Of a stretch of DNA of 64,000 nucleotides, positions 16,368-24,990 are shown piece by piece (the first letter of the stretch is position 1; each line of letters opens with the position of its first letter). The notes below the pieces were generated by a model, which saw only the letters and a program-made list of their open reading frames with translations, ran no database searches and was not told the DNA's origin. The translations under genes and the position numbers were made by a program. The stretch comes from Streptomyces collinus Tu 365 (GTDB lineage Bacteria > Actinomycetota > Actinomycetes > Streptomycetales > Streptomycetaceae). The DNA lies in assembly GCF_000444875.1 (NCBI RefSeq), contig NC_021985.1, positions 5,538,170-5,602,169 on the forward strand, given 5' to 3'.

Positions 16368-16586
16368 GACCCTCTCCTGTCCCCGTGGTTGCCTCGGCGT
16401 GACTGTATCCGTTGCCGTCGGGAACCCGCAGATGGGACCGGGCGTTTAAAGGGTGGGGGCGTGAGCCCGGAACGCGACGGGGGGCAAGAGGTGGACGATG
16501 GCGCCGAGCACATGCTGACGCAGCCGTATCAGCGCGTATCAAATTCTCGTAAAACCGCTTATCCGGAGCTAACGGGCGAGGTGGCT

Positions 16587-17375
16587 ATGGTAGGGGCTCC
16601 ACTGGACACCACCAGAGCCGACAGGGGAGGTGCGGCTACGCCTGGGGACCGGGGTGGAGTGCTGCGGCGCTTCCTCGGGTCGGCGGGCAGGCCGAAATCC
16701 GTGACCGACACCGCTGCTGACCACAGCCACGCCGCCGGCGCCGCCGCGGCCGACGCCCAGACCGCGACCTTCTCCACCGACGCGGACGGGCAGGCTTGGA
16801 CTCCGCCCACGTGGGAGGAGATCGTCAGCACGCACAGCGGCCGGGTGTACCGGCTGGCCTACCGCCTCACCGGCAACCAGCACGACGCCGAGGACCTCAC
16901 CCAGGAGGTCTTCGTCCGCGTCTTCCGTTCCCTGTCGACGTACTCGCCGGGCACGTTCGAGGGCTGGCTGCACCGCATCACCACCAACCTCTTCCTCGAC
17001 ATGGTCCGGCGCAAGCAGCGCATCCGCTTCGACGCCCTCGGCGAGGACGCGGCCGAGCGCCTGCCCAGTCGCGAGCCCACCCCGCAGCAGGTGTTCAACG
17101 ACGCCCACTTCGACGCCGACGTCCAGCAGGCCCTCGACACCCTGGCGCCCGAGTTCCGCGCCGCCGTCGTCCTGTGCGACATCGAAGGACTGTCGTACGA
17201 GGAGATCGCCGCCACGCTCGGCGTGAAGCTCGGCACGGTCCGCTCCCGCATCCACCGCGGCCGCTCGCAGCTCCGCAAGGCCCTCGCCCACCGTTCCCCG
17301 GACGCGCGCAAGACCGAGCGGCGGTCGTTCGTGGCCCGTGTCCCCGCTCTGGGGGGAGGGGGCGCGAGCGCGTGA
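16587..17375 (+). CDS. sigE: ECF RNA polymerase sigma factor, mycobacterial SigE-like
   Basis: The 262-residue protein has an N-terminal variable part of about 75 residues. Sigma-2 follows (TWEEIVSTHSGRVYRLAYRLTGNQHDAEDLTQEVFVRVF... with RITTNLFLDMVRRKQR) and then sigma-4 (LAPEFRAAVVLCDIEGLSYEEIAATLGVKLGTVRSRIHRGR). ATG 16587 is chosen over ATG 16512 because the codons between them (TAT, GTA, AAT, AAA, CTA) are not Streptomyces-like, and GAGG sits before 16587. The AT-rich 16520-16562 patch is probably the promoter. The anti-sigma, HtrA and TatB genes follow, as in the mycobacterial envelope-stress locus. It is not the S. coelicolor protein named SigE. Confidence 0.9.
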   Translation: MVGAPLDTTRADRGGAATPGDRGGVLRRFLGSAGRPKSVTDTAADHSHAAGAAAADAQTATFSTDADGQAWTPPTWEEIVSTHSGRVYRLAYRLTGNQHDAEDLTQEVFVRVFRSLSTYSPGTFEGWLHRITTNLFLDMVRRKQRIRFDALGEDAAERLPSREPTPQQVFNDAHFDADVQQALDTLAPEFRAAVVLCDIEGLSYEEIAATLGVKLGTVRSRIHRGRSQLRKALAHRSPDARKTERRSFVARVPALGGGGASA

Positions 17376-18337
17376 ACGGATCCCGACCCAAACCCTCGCA
17401 TCTCGCGGAGCAGCACCTGGGAGACCGGCTCTCCGCCCTGGTGGACGGGGAACTCGGCCACGAGTCGCGCGACCGGGTCCTGGCCCACCTCGCCACCTGC
17501 GCCCGCTGCAAGGCGGAGGCGGACGCCCAGCGCCGCCTGAAGAACGTGTTCGCCGAGGCGGCCCCACCGTCGCCCTCCGAGAGCTTCCTGGCCCGGCTCC
17601 AGGGCCTTCCCGGGGGAGGTGACCTGGACGGCGGCGGCACGCCGGCGCCCGGGGGCGGACTCCTCGGACGGGAACCCGACGCGGGGGTCTTCGGCCTGAG
17701 CCGTGGCGAGCGCTTCGCGTTCGGCTACGTGCCCGCCGTGCCCGCGCATCCCCGCGCCCCCGAGGAGCGCGGCTTCCGCGTCCACCCCGTCGGCCGCCCC
17801 GACGCCGACCGCTCCGCCTCGCGCGGACTGCGGTTCGCGTTCGCCGCCGCCGGCGCGGTGTCCCTGGCCGCCCTCGCCCTCGGCGGTGTCACCACCGCCT
17901 TCCCCGGCGACACGGCCGTCGACGCCCGCGGCGGCGCGGGCACGGGCAACGTGATCCCCGCGCGTTCGGCGGGCACCGGAGCGGGCGCGGCGACGCCCGA
18001 GTCCCAGCGCCGCCGCTCGGTGGGGCCGCTGCTCCAGGGCAGCAGCCTGCTCGGCCAGACCCCCGTGGCGCCGACCTCCATGTCGGCGCCGCTGCTCCCC
18101 GGAGTGCCGACCCCGGCCGCCGGGCAGCTCCAGGACACCGTGCGCGGCCTGACCACCCCGGTGATGGCCGGCGCGGCCGCGGTCTCCCCGCTGATACGCC
18201 CGCTGAGCGAGATCGCCCCGTTCTCCCTGGCGCTGCCCGCACCGCCCCGGGTGTCCGGACCCGGCCTGCTGTCCGCCCCCGTCCCCGACACCGACCCCGC
18301 CCCCTCCTCCCCGCCCCCGTCGCCCGAGACGCCCTGA
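17372..18337 (+). CDS. rseA: Zinc-finger anti-sigma factor (RseA-like)
   Basis: The 321-residue protein begins with an anti-sigma zinc motif His39-x3-Cys43-x2-Cys46 (AHLATCARC) after LGDRLSALVDGELGHESRD. A single membrane helix (LRFAFAAAGAVSLAALALGGVTTAF, about 150-175) and a Pro/Ser/Ala-rich extracytoplasmic tail follow. It overlaps the sigma gene by GTGA, so the two are made in balance. By family knowledge it holds the sigma factor at the membrane until stress. The extracytoplasmic tail is long compared with mycobacterial RseA, which lacks it. Confidence 0.88.
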   Translation: MNGSRPKPSHLAEQHLGDRLSALVDGELGHESRDRVLAHLATCARCKAEADAQRRLKNVFAEAAPPSPSESFLARLQGLPGGGDLDGGGTPAPGGGLLGREPDAGVFGLSRGERFAFGYVPAVPAHPRAPEERGFRVHPVGRPDADRSASRGLRFAFAAAGAVSLAALALGGVTTAFPGDTAVDARGGAGTGNVIPARSAGTGAGAATPESQRRRSVGPLLQGSSLLGQTPVAPTSMSAPLLPGVPTPAAGQLQDTVRGLTTPVMAGAAAVSPLIRPLSEIAPFSLALPAPPRVSGPGLLSAPVPDTDPAPSSPPPSPETP

Positions 18338-18468
18338 CCTGCCACTGCGCCCGGGCCCACGGACCTGGTTGAATCCTGCGAGACCGTGCCCCGGCGCCGA
18401 CCGGGCACGGAATCGACGTTCCGCGGCCCCCGCCGACACGGCCGGCCGCGGCCGGCCGTGGGGAGAGC

Positions 18469-20439
18469 ATGAACCAGGGGAACCCGACGCCCGGGGAGCA
18501 CACCGCACCCGAGGGCGACTTCGAGCTGGCCAAGCCCGCGCCCCCCACGCCCGCCCGGGCCACGGCCGCGACCCCACCTGACGAGCCCGCGGCGACCCCG
18601 CCCCCGGAACGCCCCACGCCCCTGCACGACCCCGACCCCTACAACACCCCGCCCTACGGCGAACCGGGCCCTTGGGCCCCGGCCCCACCGGTCCAGCACC
18701 CGACGGCGCCCACGCCCCCGCCTGCCCCGGGCCAGGGGGCACAACTGATCCCGGGCCGACCGGTCCCGCCGACTGTTCCGCCGCAGGGGGCTTCGCCGGT
18801 GACGGCGGGGGTGCCTCAGCCTGCACCGGGGCAGGGTCCACCCGTGGTCCCGGGCCGGCCAGCCGCGCCGACTGTTCCGGGGCAGGGGGCTTCGACGGTG
18901 ACGGCGGGGGCGAGCCGGTCGGCGGTCGGACCCGCGGCCGCGCCTGCCCCCGGCCAGGGGGCGCAGCCCACGCCGGGCGGCGGGCCGACCGCACCCGCGC
19001 CGGTTCCGGCGGCTGCCCGGGTCGCCGAGCAGGCGGCGCCGCCCGCGCCAGGGCACACCGCGGCGCCCGCGCTACCGCCGGCCACCCCTCCCAGCCCCGC
19101 GCAGGCCGCTCGGCCCCTCCCGGGTTCCGAGGGGCAAGGAGCTGCCGGGAGCCCCGGCGAAGCGGTTGCCGGAGGGCCCTGGGGGCTTGGTGCCGGTGGT
19201 GTGGAGGGCGCGGGCGGGGGCGATCCCTGGCAGGGGTACGACCCGTGGGCCGTGGGTGCGGAAGGACGCGAGCCCTTGGCCCGCGGTCCGCTGCAGCAGA
19301 CCGGCGCCGGGGTGCTCACACGCCGGCAGCGGGAGAGGCGGGGCAGGCGGCTGCTGCTGGTGTGGACCGCCGTGGTCGCGCTCGTCTCCAGCGGCATCGG
19401 CGGGCTCGCCGGCGCCTACGTCGAGCGCGAGGGCGTGGGGGACGTGACGCTGCCGCAGGCCGGGAGCGTGCCCGCCGGACGGGCGCCGGACAGTGTCGCC
19501 GGGATCGCGGCCCGGGCCCTGCCCAGCGTCGTCACGCTGCACGTCAGCGGCGCCGACGAGGCGGGCACCGGCACCGGCTTCGTACTCGACGCCCGAGGCC
19601 ACATCCTCACCAACAACCACGTCGTCCAGCCCGCCTCCTCGGGCGGCGAGATATCCGTGACGTTCAGCGGCGGGGACACCGCAAAGGCGAGGATCGTCGG
19701 CCGCGACAGCGGGTACGACCTGGCCGTCGTCCAGGTCAGCGGCGTCCGCGGGCTCACCCCCCTGCCCCTCGGTGACTCCGACGGCGTCCGGGTCGGCGAC
19801 CCCGTCGTCGCCATCGGCGCGCCCTTCGACCTGGCCAACACGGTCACCTCCGGCATCATCAGCGCCACGGAGCGGCCCATCACGGCAGGCGGCGAGAAGA
19901 GCGACGGGAGCGACGTGTCGTACGTCGACGCGCTCCAGACCGACGCCCCCATCAACCCGGGCAACTCCGGCGGCCCCCTGCTCGACTCCCGGGCCCGGGT
20001 CATCGGGATCAACTCCGCCATCCGCTCCGCCGGGACCGGCTCCGACTCCGGCAGCGGCCAGGCGGGTTCCATAGGGCTCGGCTTCGCGATACCCGTCAAC
20101 CAGGCCAGGCGGGTCGCCGAGGAGCTGATCAACAAGGGTCACGCCACCCACCCCGTCATCGGCGTCACCCTCGACATGGGCTGGACCGGTGACGGCGCCC
20201 GTGTCGACAGCAGGGCCAGGGACGGCGGCCCGGCCGTCGCCGCCGGCGGCCCCGCCGCCCGGGCCGGCCTCAAGGCAGGCGACGTCATCACCGAGGTGGA
20301 CGGAGAGCGCGTCCACTCGGGTGAGGAACTGATCGTCAGGATCCGTGCCCACGAACCGGGCGACCGGCTGCGCCTGACGGTCGAACGCGGCGGCGAGCGG
20401 GAGGTTTCACTCGTGCTGGGCGCTTCGGAGCAGAACTGA
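18469..20439 (+). CDS. htrA: HtrA/DegP-type membrane-anchored serine protease with PDZ domain
   Basis: The 656-residue protein has a very Pro/Ala/Gly-rich cytoplasmic N-terminus of about 285 residues. One membrane helix follows (about 290-315), then an S1C trypsin-like domain with His384 (NNHVV), Asp417 (YDLAVV) and Ser500 (NPGNSGGPL), then one PDZ domain (ARAGLKAGDVITEVDGERVHSGEEL). It acts outside the membrane, degrading or refolding damaged envelope proteins. Position behind the sigma/anti-sigma pair suggests it is a target or a modulator of that pathway. The low-complexity N-terminus contains repeated PGQGA and PVVPGRPAAPTVP-like units. Confidence 0.93.
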   Translation: MNQGNPTPGEHTAPEGDFELAKPAPPTPARATAATPPDEPAATPPPERPTPLHDPDPYNTPPYGEPGPWAPAPPVQHPTAPTPPPAPGQGAQLIPGRPVPPTVPPQGASPVTAGVPQPAPGQGPPVVPGRPAAPTVPGQGASTVTAGASRSAVGPAAAPAPGQGAQPTPGGGPTAPAPVPAAARVAEQAAPPAPGHTAAPALPPATPPSPAQAARPLPGSEGQGAAGSPGEAVAGGPWGLGAGGVEGAGGGDPWQGYDPWAVGAEGREPLARGPLQQTGAGVLTRRQRERRGRRLLLVWTAVVALVSSGIGGLAGAYVEREGVGDVTLPQAGSVPAGRAPDSVAGIAARALPSVVTLHVSGADEAGTGTGFVLDARGHILTNNHVVQPASSGGEISVTFSGGDTAKARIVGRDSGYDLAVVQVSGVRGLTPLPLGDSDGVRVGDPVVAIGAPFDLANTVTSGIISATERPITAGGEKSDGSDVSYVDALQTDAPINPGNSGGPLLDSRARVIGINSAIRSAGTGSDSGSGQAGSIGLGFAIPVNQARRVAEELINKGHATHPVIGVTLDMGWTGDGARVDSRARDGGPAVAAGGPAARAGLKAGDVITEVDGERVHSGEELIVRIRAHEPGDRLRLTVERGGEREVSLVLGASEQN

Positions 20440-20547
20440 CCGAAGTCCGGAAGAGAACTGACAGAAGTCTCACCACGGGACGGTATCGGTCCGACTGTCG
20501 AGCCGGGTACCGTTGAGCGACCGAGGACATCGCAATGGGAGCGTCAG

Positions 20548-20985
20548 GTGTTCAATGACATAGGGCCACTGGAACTGGTGACCATCATCGTGATCGCCGT
20601 CCTCGTCTTCGGCCCGGACAAGCTCCCCAAGGTCATCCAGGACGTGACGCGCACGATCCGGAAGATCCGCGAGTTCTCGGAGAGCGCCAAGCACGACATC
20701 CGCAGTGAGCTCGGTCCCGAGTTCAAGGACTTCGAGTTCGAGGACCTCAACCCCAAGGCGTTCCTGCGCAAGCAGCTGGACAGCGACGAGCTGGGGCTGA
20801 AGGAGATCCGCAACGGCTTCGACCTGAAGAAGGAGATGGCCGAGGTCACGGACGCGGTCAACGGCCGCGACGGCGACGGCCCGTCCTCGTCCTCCCCCTC
20901 CTCCGGCGGACGCATCGACATGACCAAGAAGCCCGAGGACCCCGGCCCGGACGACCGGCCGCCCTTCGACGCGGACGCCACCTGA
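20548..20985 (+). CDS. tatB: Sec-independent protein translocase TatB
   Basis: The 145-residue protein starts with the TatA/B signature: a short membrane helix (FNDIGPLELVTIIVIAVLVFG) with the conserved Glu at residue 9. The hinge PDKLP and an amphipathic helix (KVIQDVTRTIRKIREFSES) follow, then a charged tail. TatB forms the twin-arginine substrate receptor with TatC, encoded elsewhere. GTG 20548 is preceded by GGGAG. The order htrA-tatB is the same in mycobacteria. A Ser-rich acidic C-terminus follows the amphipathic part. Confidence 0.93.
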   Translation: MFNDIGPLELVTIIVIAVLVFGPDKLPKVIQDVTRTIRKIREFSESAKHDIRSELGPEFKDFEFEDLNPKAFLRKQLDSDELGLKEIRNGFDLKKEMAEVTDAVNGRDGDGPSSSSPSSGGRIDMTKKPEDPGPDDRPPFDADAT

Positions 20986-21245
20986 CCCACCCGGTACCCG
21001 CGCGCGCGACGCGCCCGGCGCCCGGACCGCTTGCGTGACGCGTTTCACATCGCCGGTACGTGACACCCGCCGAGCCTCCCGCGCACCGCGCGTGGGGGCC
21101 GCTCTCGCGACCCACGCGCCGGGCGGTTTCCCGCCTGTCGTCAGCGGTGTGGATATGCTGCCGAGTTGTTGTGCGGACCGGACGAGTACGCCCGAAGGGG
21201 GGCGGGCCGCCCCGGTCCGACGAGAGCGAGGAGGCGTCCGGGCAT

Positions 21246-21920
21246 ATGGAGACGACAAGTCGGGTGGGCGCGCAGTCGCCGGCCGCGGAGGGCGGACACC
21301 AGTCCCTCTCCGCCCGGCGTACGGTCGACGCCTACCTGGAGGCGCCCTTCCCCTGGTACGGCCTCGACGAGGCCTTCACGGGGCCGCGCTGGCTGATGCA
21401 GGTCGGCACCGCGGCCGACGGGGCCGTGGAGCACGGTTCGATCGGGCACGGTGACGAGCCCTCCGTACGCAACGAGCACGTGGCCGCGTCGGCGGCGGAC
21501 GAGCCCCGGGAGAAGTTCGCGGTCGTGGTGACCGTCGCCGCGAACCCGTCCCGCAGGAGCGCCGACGGCACGGGCCTGCTGGAGGCGACGTCGGTGTCCT
21601 CGGCGGCCTGGCTGGCCGGCGTGGGGCTGCTGTCCTTCACCTGGCCCGGCCAGATGGACCACAGCCTCCGCGACGACTGGCTGGACCAGCAGACGGAGAC
21701 GGCGTGGGCCCTGGCCGACGACCTGGACGGCCCGGAGTGGTCCAGACTCTCCCTCCCGGTGGACGGCGTGCCCGCCGAGTTCCACTACCGGGAGTCGGAG
21801 TTCGGCTGGGTCCTGGCCGGCACCACCGGGGCCGGGGCCCATGTGGGGGCGTACGGGCGGGGGATGAGCGCGTACGGCCTCGGCTTCTCGATGATCAAGG
21901 ACATCGCCGAGTACGCCTGA
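21246..21920 (+). CDS. Conserved hypothetical protein, possible SAV/SCO-type cytoplasmic protein
   Basis: The 224-residue protein starts METTSRVGAQSPAAEGGH at ATG 21246; GAGGAGG lies about 11 nt upstream. Recognisable blocks are TVDAYLEAPFPWYGLDEAFTGPRWLMQVG and AAWLAGVGLLSFTWPGQMDHSLRDDWLDQQTE. A C-terminal FHYRESEFGWVLAG...GLGFSMIKDIAEYA follows. No signal peptide, membrane helix or catalytic motif is evident; I do not recognise a family with known function. Codon use is fully Streptomyces-like, so it is a genuine gene. The tatB-to-gene gap of 260 bp holds no other coding signal. Confidence 0.7.
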   Translation: METTSRVGAQSPAAEGGHQSLSARRTVDAYLEAPFPWYGLDEAFTGPRWLMQVGTAADGAVEHGSIGHGDEPSVRNEHVAASAADEPREKFAVVVTVAANPSRRSADGTGLLEATSVSSAAWLAGVGLLSFTWPGQMDHSLRDDWLDQQTETAWALADDLDGPEWSRLSLPVDGVPAEFHYRESEFGWVLAGTTGAGAHVGAYGRGMSAYGLGFSMIKDIAEYA

Positions 21921-22059
21921 GAGAAGGGGGCGCCGTCACCACCGGCGCCCCCCCCGAACCCGCCTTCACGCGGTCACGGCCACCGGGTGGATCACGTCGG
22001 AACGACCGCTACCGCGACCGCGGCGGCGACCGTGCGGCGTAGGTTGAGAAGATCAGGAC

Positions 22060-22449
22060 ATGGTGGACTCACCCATGCACATCAACGCCCTCATCGTCGA
22101 CGCCGTGGACCCCGAACGACTGGCCGTGTTCTGGTCCGAGCTGCTCGGCAGGCCGGTGGTGGGCCGAACCGGGCCGTACGTGTGGCTACGGCGCGAGAAC
22201 GGTCTGGGCCTGGGCTTCCAGCGCTCCGCCGAGCCCAAGTCGGGCAAGAACCGGATGCACTTCGACATCACCTCACCCGATCCGGCCGCCGAGCAGCAGC
22301 GGGTCGAGGCGCTCGGCGGCCGCAGGCTCGAGCGGTACGCGGACGGAGGATTCCTGGTGATGGCCGACCCCGAGGGCAACGAGTTCTGCATCATCCCCGA
22401 GGGCCCCTTCGAACTCGACGACGAGGGACGCGCGCACTACCTCAGCTGA
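22060..22449 (+). CDS. VOC (glyoxalase/bleomycin resistance) superfamily protein
   Basis: The 129-residue protein has the single VOC module: INALIVDAVDPERLAVFWSELLGRPVV at the N-terminus and MHFDITSPDPAAEQQRVEALGG. A C-terminal ADPEGNEFCIIPEGP strand follows, whose DPEGNEFC is the classic metal-ligand Glu region. It is of the small glyoxalase-like type common in actinomycetes (PhnB/CatE-like), metal-binding with unknown substrate. ATG 22060 is used; ATG 22075 also fits. TAGGTT at 22041-22046 may be the -10. It stands alone before a less conserved region. Confidence 0.8.
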   Translation: MVDSPMHINALIVDAVDPERLAVFWSELLGRPVVGRTGPYVWLRRENGLGLGFQRSAEPKSGKNRMHFDITSPDPAAEQQRVEALGGRRLERYADGGFLVMADPEGNEFCIIPEGPFELDDEGRAHYLS

Positions 22450-22643
22450 CCGACGTCGCCCGGGACTCCCACGAATCCGAACTGCAGTCGCATGCGTTCG
22501 AGATTCTTCCAGGGCGTCCCCCGTCGCGTCCTGTAGCGCCCCCCTGCCTCATGACCAGCGTCACTGTCGCGGCATTGTCGCAGGAGGCGCCGAAGCCGCC
22601 CCAGTTCGAACGATGCATCAACCGAAGACGAAGCGACGGCCTT

Positions 22644-23105
22644 TCAGTCGTAGAAGAAGAGCTCAAGGTCCTCGACGGATCCCGGCCCGGTGAGGAAGCC
22701 CTCAGCCTTCGCGATCTCGTCCTCCAGCGGCAGCCCGCCCTTCAGAAGCTGCCGCATCCAGATTTCTCCTTGCTCGCCGACCGCGTAGATGCCGGACAGC
22801 AGTTCGGTCATGCCCGCAGGGTGCGGTGGACGGCGCCCGACGACTGGCTGGAGCACCCATCCGCCTGATCGGGCCGCGAGCCGCAGCACCCCGGCCCAGT
22901 TCGCGATCCTCCCGATGCGTACGTGCCACGAGTCCTCGGTGAACGGGGCCATCCGTCCGCCGTGGAGAGGGTTCGTGGCGGCGCCGATGTCCTTGATCAC
23001 TTGCCGTTCCACGGCGTCACGGACCCAGCGCCCTTCCTGCGCCTCTTCGATGGCGGCCTCCCACCACGTCCACCCGCCGTCGAGCCGGTCCGCGAATGCA
23101 CCCAT
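22644..23105 (-). CDS. Hypothetical protein in a less GC-biased stretch
   Basis: The 153-residue protein begins MGAFADRLDGGWTWWEAAIEEAQEGRW and ends SVEDLELFFYD. It is acidic, rich in Trp and Gly, without signal peptide or membrane helix. I recognise no family. The third codon positions are clearly less G/C-biased than in the flanking genes, suggesting later acquisition. It is divergent from another unrecognised gene at 23255 and both lie between conserved core genes (VOC protein and mrp). An immunity-type or stress protein cannot be excluded, but nothing shows it. Confidence 0.5.
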   Translation of the reverse strand: MGAFADRLDGGWTWWEAAIEEAQEGRWVRDAVERQVIKDIGAATNPLHGGRMAPFTEDSWHVRIGRIANWAGVLRLAARSGGWVLQPVVGRRPPHPAGMTELLSGIYAVGEQGEIWMRQLLKGGLPLEDEIAKAEGFLTGPGSVEDLELFFYD

Positions 23106-23254
23106 GCGGACAGGCTTCCATGCGCGATGCCGCAGGCATTCAGGGGGCGCCGATCGGCGGATCGACTCATCAAAGAGACTCGCTCCAGCGGACGTCGGAT
23201 CTCAGCGAGGGAACTCGCTTGCGGTTCCTCCCGGGCCTGCGGTGATACTCGGCA

Positions 23255-23656
23255 ATGAGCAGAATCGCCGAGGTCATCGTGTTGGCCAGCAACGCACAAG
23301 AGATCATGGAACCGCTGACCCGGCGAGACCCCAACCGTAAGTGGTCTGGACAATTCGCTGCTGCCGGGCACGGCTGGGTCGCCGAGTTCGTGCGACGGAG
23401 TGGCTGGGTCGGACTGCTGGAAGACCTGGAGTCGCAGCCGTGGCCCTCCCCGCACTCCGTGCAGGTACTGATCCACGACGAGGAGGACGACTGCTTCGGC
23501 TTGTGGATGATGCACGACGGCCGACTGGTGGAAGTGCCGCTGCCGCGCACCAGTCGCTACTTCTGGCGAAACCACTACACGGGCGAAGTCGATGCGGACT
23601 GCCCCGGAATTCTCATGCGCACGGACAAGTCCGATGCCTCGCCCGAAGGAGACTGA
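23255..23656 (+). CDS. Hypothetical protein, divergent partner of 22644-23105
   Basis: The 133-residue protein starts MSRIAEVIVLASNAQEIMEP and contains LIHDEEDDCFGLWMMHDGRLVEVPLPRTSRYFWRNHYTGEVDADCPG. It is acidic and cytoplasmic by composition; aromatic and acidic clusters recall small immunity-like or SUKH-type folds, but this is only a resemblance. Codon bias is weaker than in the flanking genes. The 149-bp divergent gap with the leftward gene could hold a shared promoter. No partner toxin is visible in the window. Confidence 0.5.
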   Translation: MSRIAEVIVLASNAQEIMEPLTRRDPNRKWSGQFAAAGHGWVAEFVRRSGWVGLLEDLESQPWPSPHSVQVLIHDEEDDCFGLWMMHDGRLVEVPLPRTSRYFWRNHYTGEVDADCPGILMRTDKSDASPEGD

Positions 23657-23813
23657 GTGCCGGCCGTCGAACTGTCCTGCCCGAGCAGGCCGCTTTCTCG
23701 AAGCCGTGTCCCGACAGGCGGTCCTGCCCGAACGACACCGACCAACGTCAACGGCTCCGCCGCTGGCCAGGGAGCTGACCGGTGACGGAGCCGCAGATCG
23801 CAGGCGCGTGGCG

Positions 23814-24947
23814 TCAGAACTTGTTCTTCGGGGTGATGCCCAGGGACAGGCCCGACAGGCCGCGCTGGCGGCCGCCCAGCTTTCCGGCGATCGCGCGCAG
23901 GGCGGAGCCCGCCGGGGAGTCGGGGTCCGTCAGGACCACCGGCTTGCCCTCGTCGCCGCCCTCGCGCAGGCGGACGTCGATCGGGATGTTGCCGAGGACC
24001 GGGACCGTCGCGCCCGTGGTGCGGGTGAGCCCGTCGGCGACGAGCTGGCCGCCGCCGGTGCCGAAGACGTCGACCATCTCACCGCAGTGCGGGCAGGGCA
24101 GGCCGGACATGTTCTCGACCACGCCGACGATCTTCTGGTGGGTCTGCACGGCGATGGAGCCGGCCCGCTCCGCCACCTCGGCGGCGGCCTGCTGAGGCGT
24201 CGTCACGACCAGGATCTCGGCGTTCGGGATCAGCTGGGCGACGGAGATCGCGATGTCACCGGTGCCGGGCGGGAGGTCCAGCAGCAGGACGTCGAGGTCG
24301 CCCCAGTAGACGTCGGCGAGGAACTGCTGCAGCGCGCGGTGGAGCATCGGGCCGCGCCAGACCACCGGGGCGTTGCCCGGGGTGAACATGCCGATGGAGA
24401 TGACCTTCACGCCGTTGGCCGACGGCGGCATGATCATGTTCTCGACCTGGGTGGGGCGGCCGTCCGCGCCCAGCATCCGCGGCACCGAGTGGCCGTAGAT
24501 GTCGGCGTCGACGACGCCCACCTTCAGACCGTCGGCCGCCATCGCCGCCGCCAGGTTCACCGTCACCGAGGACTTGCCGACGCCGCCCTTGCCGGAGGCG
24601 ACCGCGTAGACCCGGGTCAGGTTGCCCGGCCTGGCGAAGGGGACCTCGCGCTCGGTCTGGCCGCCGCGCAGGGCGTTCGCCAGCTCCTTGCGCTGCTCGT
24701 CGCTCATCACGTCCAGCGTGACGTCCACGCGGGAGACGCCCTCGACCCGGGAGACCGCCTCGGTCACCCGCTGGGTGATCGTCTCGCGCATCGGGCACCC
24801 GGAGACGGTCAGGTACACGGTCACCGCGACCGCTCCGTCCGCGCCGATCTCCACCGATTTGACCATCCCCAGTTCGGTGATGGGGCGGTTGATCTCGGGG
24901 TCGTTCACCGTCGCCAGTGCCTCGCGCACCGCGTCTTCCGTAGCCAT
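23814..24947 (-). CDS. mrp: Mrp/NBP35-family iron-sulfur cluster carrier ATPase
   Basis: The 377-residue protein has an N-terminal MIP18/DUF59 domain (PEINRPITELGMVKSVEI, Cys51 in SGCPM). A deviant Walker A SGKGGVGKSS follows at about 118-127, with VVDADIYGHSVPRML and LLLDLPPGTGD. The cluster-binding CPHC motif lies in MSGLPCPHCGEMVDVFG. Proteins of this family carry and hand over Fe-S clusters in the cytosol. ATG 24947 lacks a ribosome site and is 7 nt behind TACCAT, so a leaderless mRNA is likely. The DUF1003 and MgtE-N genes lie just upstream on the same strand, as in mycobacteria. Confidence 0.93.
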   Translation of the reverse strand: MATEDAVREALATVNDPEINRPITELGMVKSVEIGADGAVAVTVYLTVSGCPMRETITQRVTEAVSRVEGVSRVDVTLDVMSDEQRKELANALRGGQTEREVPFARPGNLTRVYAVASGKGGVGKSSVTVNLAAAMAADGLKVGVVDADIYGHSVPRMLGADGRPTQVENMIMPPSANGVKVISIGMFTPGNAPVVWRGPMLHRALQQFLADVYWGDLDVLLLDLPPGTGDIAISVAQLIPNAEILVVTTPQQAAAEVAERAGSIAVQTHQKIVGVVENMSGLPCPHCGEMVDVFGTGGGQLVADGLTRTTGATVPVLGNIPIDVRLREGGDEGKPVVLTDPDSPAGSALRAIAGKLGGRQRGLSGLSLGITPKNKF

Positions 24948-24954
24948 AAGGACG

Positions 24955-24960
24955 ATGGTA
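24955..24960 (-). promoter_or_regulatory. Leaderless -10 element for mrp
   Basis: On the minus strand TACCAT is followed by exactly 7 nt and then ATG 24947; no ribosome site is present. This would let mrp be transcribed apart from the upstream DUF1003 gene. Confidence 0.55.
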
Positions 24961-24990
24961 CGGCGCCGCGAGGGGCCTCCGGGTAGCCCC

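Noticed and set aside
22603..22618. GTTCGAA resembling a tRNA T-loop
   Set aside because: No T-stem pairing, anticodon arm or acceptor stem can be formed around it.
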